This document shows, piece by piece, positions 58,208-64,000 of a stretch of DNA of 64,000 nt. Source of the stretch: Nocardia harenae NBRC 108248 (lineage in GTDB: Bacteria > Actinomycetota > Actinomycetes > Mycobacteriales > Mycobacteriaceae). Under the pieces are notes generated by a model. The model saw only the letters and a program-made list of their open reading frames with translations. It ran no database searches and was not told the DNA's origin. Position 1 is the stretch's first letter. Every line of letters begins with the position of its first letter. The position numbers and the translations under genes were made by a program. The stretch covers positions 1 to 64,000 of the forward strand of contig NZ_BDBH01000016.1 of assembly GCF_001612885.1 (NCBI RefSeq), given 5' to 3'.

Positions 58208-61200
58208 CTAGCGACGGCGGGTGGGGAGTGCGGCGAGGCCGAGTGCGATCACCGCGATCACCGCGGGGAGCTGGGTGAGGAGGGCACCGCCCAGATAGCC
58301 GTCCGGGTGGCGCCACGGGCCGGTGGAGAGGGCGGCGGCCGACAGCAGTGTGCCGGTGCCCGCGAGTACGGCGAGGGTGCGGGCGGTTTCGATGCCGCGG
58401 CGGTTCAGGAGTTCCAGGGCGGCCCAGCCCGCGGCGGCGAGCGCGAGGCCGATCGGCCCCGCGATCAATCCGGTGACGGCGAGCACGCCGGTGCCGGCCG
58501 CGATTCGGGAGCTGTAGGGCGAGCAGGGTTTCGCGGCCGCGACAGTGCCGCGCCGGGGGATCGCCAGGAGTAGGAGGGGGACAAGGAGGAGCAGGCCGCC
58601 GAAGATGCCGAGGCGGTACCAGCGGTCGACCGGGAACGAGACGGTGACCGGGCCGGTTTCGCCGGGCGGGAGGAGCCAGGCCTGTTGCCAGCCGTCGACC
58701 ACGACGGGGCGCAGTTCGGTGCCGTCGGGCGTGTGGGCGGACCAGCCGACATTGGTACTGAGGGGGAGGACCAGGAGGCGGGTGCCGTCGCCGGGGGGCG
58801 TCGGGGGCGGGGTGGTGCTGTCCAGGCGGAGGCGGTCGACGGTGAAAAGGGCTGTGGGCGCGACATTGACCTCGGACGCGCCCTGGGCGAGCGGGACGGA
58901 AACCGGGGCGGGGGCGGAGGGTTCCGCATCGTCGGCCGTGGTGCCGGTCTCGGCGGTCGGGCTCGTCGCATCCGGCGCGGTGCCGGACTCAGCGGTGGTA
59001 TTCGGCTCGTCCGCCGTGGCGCCGGGAGTCGCGGCGGGGCCTGTCTCGTCCGGCGCTGCGCCGACCTCGGAACCTTCCGCAACCCCGCACACCTCGGCGG
59101 GAACCGGTGCACCGGAACGCAACTCCGCCGCGGTCGCGGTGACCGAGGTCTGGAGGACACTCCCGCCGACTGCGATCACCGGACCCAGCTCGCACGGCAC
59201 CGTGATCAACCGGTCGAGCGGGACGGGGGCCGGGTAGTCGGGGCCGAGCACATCGACCTCGGCCAACCCGGGCGGCTGCGGCAGGGTGAAGCCGAGCGCG
59301 GTGCGGTCGAGCACCGTGCGCCACGCTGTGACGCTCAACTCGATCCGGTCGGTGACCGTGGGGAACAGCTCGATCCGGCTCGGCTCGGCGGGCTCCGCGT
59401 CACTGCCCGGCAGCGTCCGCACCTGCGGCCCGTTGCCGAGATTCACCGTGACCGAGGTGGGCGCGGCGGGTAATCCGCCGAGCGAGGGCGTGAGGTCGAG
59501 CCCGGTGACCAGCGCGGGCTCCGGCAGTTCGAGGGTCAGGGTCGGTGGCCCGTCGGCGCCGGCCCGCACGGTCTTCTCCGGCGCGGTCCAGCTGGTGCGC
59601 GGATCACCGTCGGTGGCGGCGAAGGCGGAGCCGCGCAGGTCGCCGACATCGCCGGTGCCGCGCGCGACCGGCCGGGCCGGGTCGGTGAGCAGCGCCTCCA
59701 GTTCGGGGCTCTGCCTGGTGCGCACGGTGAGCCGGGGCGTCACCTCGGCCGGCGCGGGCACCGCGAGGGTGCGCTGGAAGGCGCCGGGCTCCTCCGGCGC
59801 CAGCGCCAGCCCCTTGTGGCAGTGAATCCGGTCCGGCGCGTCGAAACAGGCGCTGCGGCCGGGGAATTCCTGGCCCAGGTCCCAGGCGGCGGGCGTGCCC
59901 GCGACCGGCGGCAGCGCGACCGTGTGCCGGATCGGCACCCGCACCGGCGCCTCCCGCACCGAGTAGTCGTCCAGCGCGATCTCGCTGATGCCGAACTGCC
60001 CGCCCCGGGTGCCGCCCTCGGTGCGAATCGCGGTGACGCTGACCCAATCGGTGCTGCCCGCGGGCAGCGAGACCGACACCGGCGCACCGGGTTCGGTGAT
60101 CCGCGCGGAGACGCTGCCGCGCTCGGTGCGCACCTCGATCCATTTCACCGGGTCGCCGAGCGCGGCCGGGCTGGTAGTCACCCGGAGCAGCCCGGTGCTG
60201 ATCGGGCGGTCCAGGTCCAGCCGCAGCCACTGGCCGAGCGCGTACTCGCCGCCATTGCTGAGCCAGGCGGTCGACGGGTCGCCGTCGACCGCGGCGGCGG
60301 TGGAGCTGCCCGGTGCGGCGCCGCCGATCTGCGTGGCGTCCGCCGCCGAGCTGGCGGCGGTCACGGTCGCGCCGCTCCACGCGCCCTCGACCGGGGCCGC
60401 GCCGGGCACCGGATAGTCCGGGACCAGGTTGTGCGTGCGGCGCGCGTCGTCCGGGGCGCGGACGGCGGAATTGTGGTTGTCCACCCGGCCGAAGTCGGTC
60501 TCCCGCGCCACCGGGGTATCGGTGACGGTCACCGGACCCACGGGCAGCCCGGCCGCGGCGGCATCGGCGGCGAGCAGCGCGGGGATCGGGGCGCCCGGGT
60601 CGCGGCGCAGCCGCTCCAGCACCTCGGGGCCGCCCTGCACCACCGGGACGTCGGCGAGCGCGACGCTGTACGCGCCGGGGAACGACTCCGGCGCCCCCAC
60701 CCCGGACTGCACCCGCTCCGGGGTTCCGATGCCCGGCGCATCGACCGCGTAGAGCTCGATCGCCGGGTAGGCCGGGCGCAGGTCGCCGTCGACCACCAGC
60801 CCCTCGGCGATGGCGGTGGCCTCGATCCGCGGGCCGAACTCGGCCACCCTGCGCAGCCCGGGCGAGCCGTCCAGCGCGCGGTGCGCCAGCATGGGCCGGG
60901 TGGAGCGGGAGGTCTCCGGGTCCAGGTCGTTGCGCAGCACCAGCACCCCGATGCCCTGCGCGGCCAGCGTCGGCGCCAGCCCGGCCGAGGGGCGGCCGTC
61001 GGCGAGCAGCCGCTGCACCGAGTCCATGGCGCGGATGGTGCCCGGCGGGTTCAGCGGGACGGCGTCGCGCACCGCCCACGGGGTCGATGCCAGCGCCTGC
61101 AGTGGCTCGTCCCTGGTCAGCCCCCAGACCTGGCTGCCGAAGGGCGCGCCGGGGACGACCAGCGCCCTGGTGTCGGCGGCATTGGCGGAGAGCCACTCCG

Positions 61201-62725
61201 CTGTCTCCCGCCAGTACGGCGGCACGGTGTCGTAGGCGCCGCGCGGAGCCAGCTTGCCGGTCCACGCCAGCGAGGTGGAGAGCGCGACCGCGGCGAGCAC
61301 CAGCGCGGCCACCGCGACCCGCCGGTCCCGCTCCGGGTGCGCCCACGCGCTGCGCCAGGTGCGCAGCGGCACCGAGGCGGGTAGCGGGATCCGGGCGAAG
61401 AGGTGCGCCAGCCCGAGTACCAGCGGCAGCCGGATGAGCGGCTCCAGCTTGTGCACATTGCGCAGCGGGGCGCCGCCGGAGTCGAGGAAGACCCGGATCG
61501 GCTCGGCGAACGGGCCGCCCATGGCGCCGAGGTAGCCCGCGCAGATCCCGGCCAGCCCGGCGAAGAGGATCAGGGTGAGCCTGCCCCGGTGCGGCATGGA
61601 GCGCAGCGCGAGCCCGGCGATGCCCGCGGCCGCGATCAGCCCGGTGGCGAGGACCGCGGCGGGCTGGGTCACCAGCACCGCGCCCGCGATGCGCTCCGGG
61701 GAGACGAAGGGGGTCCAGCTGTCGGTGCCGCGCAGCACCTCGGCGAGCGAGGCCCACTGGGTGGTGACGCCGGAGGATTCGATGTAGTCGAGGAACGGCG
61801 GGCTCACCCGGCCGAGCAGCAGCAGCGGGACCGCCCACCAGAAGGTGGCGAGCACGAGCAGCGGGATCCAGGCGGCGGTGAAGCGCAGCCAGCGGCGATC
61901 CGGGCGGTAGGAGGCCCACCAGAGCAGGGCGGGAAGGAAGGCGGCGACCGTCGCGACGGCGTTCACCGAGCCCATGAGCGCGAGCGCGAGCGCGCTGCCC
62001 GCGGGGGAGGTGGCGCCGCCGCGGATCAGGCCGCCGGAGTCCGCGCCGGGGCCGGAGTCCGCCCGCGCGACCTCGCCGTCAGCTGTGGGGGGCTCGGACC
62101 TGCCGTCGAGCGTTGCGGGCTCGGTTGCCTCGGGGGCGTCCGCGGTCGACCCACCGCCCGCCCGGCGCCGCACCACCGCGACGCCGAGCGCGGCGGGGGC
62201 GAGTAGCACCCAGGGCGCCAGCATCATGGGGAGCGTCTCGGAGGAGATGGAGCCGAGCGTGGTCAGCACCCGCGGGCTGAGCGCGAAGGCAACGGCCGCG
62301 ATCACCCGCGATCCGCGGCTGCCGATGCCGAGCGTCTGGCAGAGCCGGATCACCCCCCAGAACCCGGCGAGCAGCAGCAGCGCCCACCAGATGCGCTGGG
62401 TCACCCAGGCGGGCAGCCCGAGCAGGTGCCCGGCGGAGAAGAAGGTGCCGTGCGGGAAGAAGTAGCCGTAGGCCTGGTTCTGCACCTGGCCCATCGGGGC
62501 CTGGCTGCTCCACAGGTGCGCGGCCCGGTCGAGGAAGCCGAGCGGATTCTGCGCGAGGTCGTACTTGGTGTCGGCGACGGTCAGGCCGGGGGCCTGCAGG
62601 AAGGAGAGCAGGAACGCCGCGACGACCGTGCCGAGGAACCAGCGCCTGCCTAGCGGCGCGGTGTCGTCATCGGCGCCCGCCGCGCGCGGCGCGCGGGTGC
62701 CGAGGACGGGTGGAGCGGAGGTCAG
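58208..62725 (-). CDS. aftD: Alpha-(1->3)-arabinofuranosyltransferase AftD, probable CTG start
   Basis: About 1505 residues from a CTG at 62725-62723; the first ATG in frame, at 62494, would remove 77 conserved residues. The upstream part (LQAPGLTVADTKYDLAQNPL, GFLDRAAHLWSSQAP) aligns with the start of M. tuberculosis AftD. GT-C membrane domain: NQAYGYFFPHGTFFSAGHLL, AFALSPRVLTTLGSISSETL. Lectin-like or F5/8-type modules follow in the middle (ALGQWLRLDLDRPIS), then four spans at the C-terminus. It adds arabinofuranose in arabinogalactan and lipoarabinomannan synthesis. The CTG overlaps the DUF2613 stop (CTGA), indicating coupling. Confidence 0.9.
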   Translation of the reverse strand: MTSAPPVLGTRAPRAAGADDDTAPLGRRWFLGTVVAAFLLSFLQAPGLTVADTKYDLAQNPLGFLDRAAHLWSSQAPMGQVQNQAYGYFFPHGTFFSAGHLLGLPAWVTQRIWWALLLLAGFWGVIRLCQTLGIGSRGSRVIAAVAFALSPRVLTTLGSISSETLPMMLAPWVLLAPAALGVAVVRRRAGGGSTADAPEATEPATLDGRSEPPTADGEVARADSGPGADSGGLIRGGATSPAGSALALALMGSVNAVATVAAFLPALLWWASYRPDRRWLRFTAAWIPLLVLATFWWAVPLLLLGRVSPPFLDYIESSGVTTQWASLAEVLRGTDSWTPFVSPERIAGAVLVTQPAAVLATGLIAAAGIAGLALRSMPHRGRLTLILFAGLAGICAGYLGAMGGPFAEPIRVFLDSGGAPLRNVHKLEPLIRLPLVLGLAHLFARIPLPASVPLRTWRSAWAHPERDRRVAVAALVLAAVALSTSLAWTGKLAPRGAYDTVPPYWRETAEWLSANAADTRALVVPGAPFGSQVWGLTRDEPLQALASTPWAVRDAVPLNPPGTIRAMDSVQRLLADGRPSAGLAPTLAAQGIGVLVLRNDLDPETSRSTRPMLAHRALDGSPGLRRVAEFGPRIEATAIAEGLVVDGDLRPAYPAIELYAVDAPGIGTPERVQSGVGAPESFPGAYSVALADVPVVQGGPEVLERLRRDPGAPIPALLAADAAAAGLPVGPVTVTDTPVARETDFGRVDNHNSAVRAPDDARRTHNLVPDYPVPGAAPVEGAWSGATVTAASSAADATQIGGAAPGSSTAAAVDGDPSTAWLSNGGEYALGQWLRLDLDRPISTGLLRVTTSPAALGDPVKWIEVRTERGSVSARITEPGAPVSVSLPAGSTDWVSVTAIRTEGGTRGGQFGISEIALDDYSVREAPVRVPIRHTVALPPVAGTPAAWDLGQEFPGRSACFDAPDRIHCHKGLALAPEEPGAFQRTLAVPAPAEVTPRLTVRTRQSPELEALLTDPARPVARGTGDVGDLRGSAFAATDGDPRTSWTAPEKTVRAGADGPPTLTLELPEPALVTGLDLTPSLGGLPAAPTSVTVNLGNGPQVRTLPGSDAEPAEPSRIELFPTVTDRIELSVTAWRTVLDRTALGFTLPQPPGLAEVDVLGPDYPAPVPLDRLITVPCELGPVIAVGGSVLQTSVTATAAELRSGAPVPAEVCGVAEGSEVGAAPDETGPAATPGATADEPNTTAESGTAPDATSPTAETGTTADDAEPSAPAPVSVPLAQGASEVNVAPTALFTVDRLRLDSTTPPPTPPGDGTRLLVLPLSTNVGWSAHTPDGTELRPVVVDGWQQAWLLPPGETGPVTVSFPVDRWYRLGIFGGLLLLVPLLLLAIPRRGTVAAAKPCSPYSSRIAAGTGVLAVTGLIAGPIGLALAAAGWAALELLNRRGIETARTLAVLAGTGTLLSAAALSTGPWRHPDGYLGGALLTQLPAVIAVIALGLAALPTRRR

Positions 62726-62895
62726 CGGCTGCCGTACTCGACGTTGTTGAGCAGCGAGGAATCGGCGTCACCGCTGCGGTCGATCTCCGGCCGCGAGTTC
62801 TGCTGCACCGCGGCGGTGATGACGAAGACCGCGATCGCACCGATAACGGCGCCCGCGACCGCACTCACGAGACCGGGAACGGCAAAGGACTTCAT
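62722..62895 (-). CDS. DUF2613 small membrane/secreted protein
   Basis: 57 residues: MKSFAVPGLVSAVAGAVIGA, then VFVITAAVQQNSRPEIDRSG and SLLNNVEYGSR. One N-terminal membrane segment, short outer tail. The same small gene precedes aftD in M. tuberculosis (Rv0236A). Its TGA stop overlaps the CTG proposed as the aftD start. Function unknown; a small partner of AftD is plausible. Confidence 0.9.
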   Translation of the reverse strand: MKSFAVPGLVSAVAGAVIGAIAVFVITAAVQQNSRPEIDRSGDADSSLLNNVEYGSR

Positions 62896-63125
62896 CGCGG
62901 CACTCCAATACGACAGGGGCAGGCACGTGTTCCGGGTCAACCTAGCAGCCTTCGGCGCCGCCGCGGGGAGACGGGCGCGTTTCCGAGCCATCGGTTCGCG
63001 GTTCGGCTCGCGGCCGCGGCGCGGAGCACGGTGGCGGCGCCGCCCACCGGGGTGCCCGTTCGCGGGTGTGCGGTCCGTGGGATTCGGGCAGCCGAGCGGA
63101 GGGGGAGCGCGGCGGCCGCCCGCGA

Positions 63126-64000
63126 TCAGCCCGCCGCTGCCGGGCAGTCGAGCGCGCCGAGCAGGGTGCGTAATTTGGCCGTGGTCTCGTCCAGCTCGGT
63201 GCGCGGGTCGGACCCGGCGACGATGCCCCCGCCCGCGAAGGCGCGCAGCGTGTGCCCACCGGCCGCGATCTCCGCGCTGCGGATGGCGACGACCCACTCC
63301 CCGTCCCCGTCCGGCGTGCACCAGCCGACCGCCCCGCCGTAGAACCCGCGATCCTCCTCGGCGTCGACCACCCGGTCCAGCGCGGCCAGCGTCGGGGTGC
63401 CGCAGACCGCGGGGGTCGGGTGCAGCAGCACCGCGAGGTCGAGCGCGCTCGGCGCCGGATCGGCGAGCGTGCCGTCGATCGGCGAGGCCAGGTGCCAGAC
63501 CGCGTCCGTGCGCACCAGCTCCGGCCGCTCCGGAACGCGCAGCGTCCGGCAGACCGGCGCCAGCCGCTCCCGGATCCACGCCACCACGTAGGCGTGCTCC
63601 TCCAGGTTCTTGGCATCGCTGCGCAGCGCCTCGGCCCGCGCCCGGTCCGCCTCCGGGTCGGCGAGCCGCGGCACCGTGCCCGCCAGCGGCCGCAGCGAGA
63701 CGACTCCGCCGCGCCGCGCGACCAGCACCTCCGGCGAGGCCCCGACCACCGCGTCCCCCGGCCGCCCCGCCACCGCGAGATCCGCGACGAAGACGTGCGC
63801 GCCCGGGTGCCGCTGCCGCAGCCGTGCGGCCACGTCCTGCGGGTCGATCCGCTCGGTCTCGCTACCGACCAGCACCGAGCGCGCCGCCACCACCTTGCGC
63901 AGCGGGTCGGCGGGGTCGCCGATCTGCTCGACCAGCTTGGTCACCCGCGCGATGTGCTCGTCCGGCGAGGGGAGCTCGGCCACCACCCGCAGCCGGGGCA
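63126..64000 (-). CDS. entC: Isochorismate synthase, EntC/MenF type (5' end cut by window)
   Basis: At least 291 residues of the chorismate-utilising fold, open at the right edge. Visible marks: VFVADLAVAGRPGDAVVGAS, SPEVLVARRGGVVSLRPLAG, RSDAKNLEEHAYVVAWIRER, LHPTPAVCGTP and EDRGFYGGAVGWCTPDGDGE. It converts chorismate to isochorismate for menaquinone or siderophore synthesis; the pathway cannot be told from this fragment. The codons upstream of 63986 remain open, so the true start is outside. Confidence 0.9.
   Translation of the reverse strand, partial: PRLRVVAELPSPDEHIARVTKLVEQIGDPADPLRKVVAARSVLVGSETERIDPQDVAARLRQRHPGAHVFVADLAVAGRPGDAVVGASPEVLVARRGGVVSLRPLAGTVPRLADPEADRARAEALRSDAKNLEEHAYVVAWIRERLAPVCRTLRVPERPELVRTDAVWHLASPIDGTLADPAPSALDLAVLLHPTPAVCGTPTLAALDRVVDAEEDRGFYGGAVGWCTPDGDGEWVVAIRSAEIAAGGHTLRAFAGGGIVAGSDPRTELDETTAKLRTLLGALDCPAAAG

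Overview
The window is a very GC-rich chromosomal segment from a mycolic-acid-bearing actinobacterium. A Nocardia-like organism is the best guess. The evidence is an MmpL3-type mycolate-lipid transporter, the arabinosyltransferase AftD, DUF3068 and DUF2613 envelope proteins, a SigL/RslA pair, a deazaflavin (F420)-type oxidoreductase and GTP-dependent PEP carboxykinase. Several stretches follow the gene order I remember from Mycobacterium tuberculosis (mmpL3-NYN-trmB-Rv0209-Rv0210-pckA; Rv0224c-Rv0225-Rv0226c; Rv0227c-Rv0228; aftD-DUF2613). I saw no rRNA, tRNA, CRISPR array or intact insertion sequence.

Region by region. 1-2.4 kb: a minus-strand NLR-like NB-ARC/TPR protein (cut by the left edge) behind a small putative effector whose C-terminus resembles the NLR N-terminus. 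2.8-4.2 kb: rslA-sigL. 4.3-9.1 kb: YqgE, an acyltransferase, a small acetyltransferase, a secreted hydrolase and glycerate kinase, then a 95-nt palindrome. 9.2-14.3 kb: an accessory stretch rich in regulators (HxlR, XRE, an ArsR-SRPBCC fusion, XRE-cupin), an SMR guanidinium exporter behind a guanidine-III riboswitch, a toxin-antitoxin-like pair and a frameshifted acetyltransferase. 14.3-22.8 kb: a nitrogen block, with amt divergent from an operon of FAD oxidoreductase, glnT, glxB, glxC, glxD and an allantoate-amidohydrolase-like enzyme.

22.8-35.8 kb: a deazaflavin-type reductase, aroQ, a lipoprotein PBP that has lost its catalytic motifs, two membrane proteins, an adenylate cyclase, an AI-2E transporter, a MacS-like kinase with a LuxR-type regulator, a DUF1707 protein and an XRE/TPR regulator with two small divergent genes. 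35.9-48.7 kb: a DUF2339 membrane protein, the overlapping trmB-NYN-mmpL3 operon, an SDR, a pair of degenerate dynamin/GTPase-like proteins and pckA. 48.7-64 kb: regulator debris, small unknown genes and a cell-envelope glycan block (methyltransferase, GT4 glycosyltransferase, multispan protein, flippase, TfoX, DUF3068, acyltransferase, aftD, DUF2613), ending in a partial isochorismate synthase.

The most notable observations are: a 75-bp start-codon-bearing repeat that extends the N-terminus of a response regulator twice, with diverged relatives at the starts of two other genes; an aftD frame whose conserved N-terminus has no ATG/GTG/TTG and probably starts at a CTG overlapping the upstream stop; a PBP pseudoenzyme; the paired glycine-spaced motifs of the NLR and its partner; and the pseudo-GTPase pair between the mmpL3 locus and pckA.
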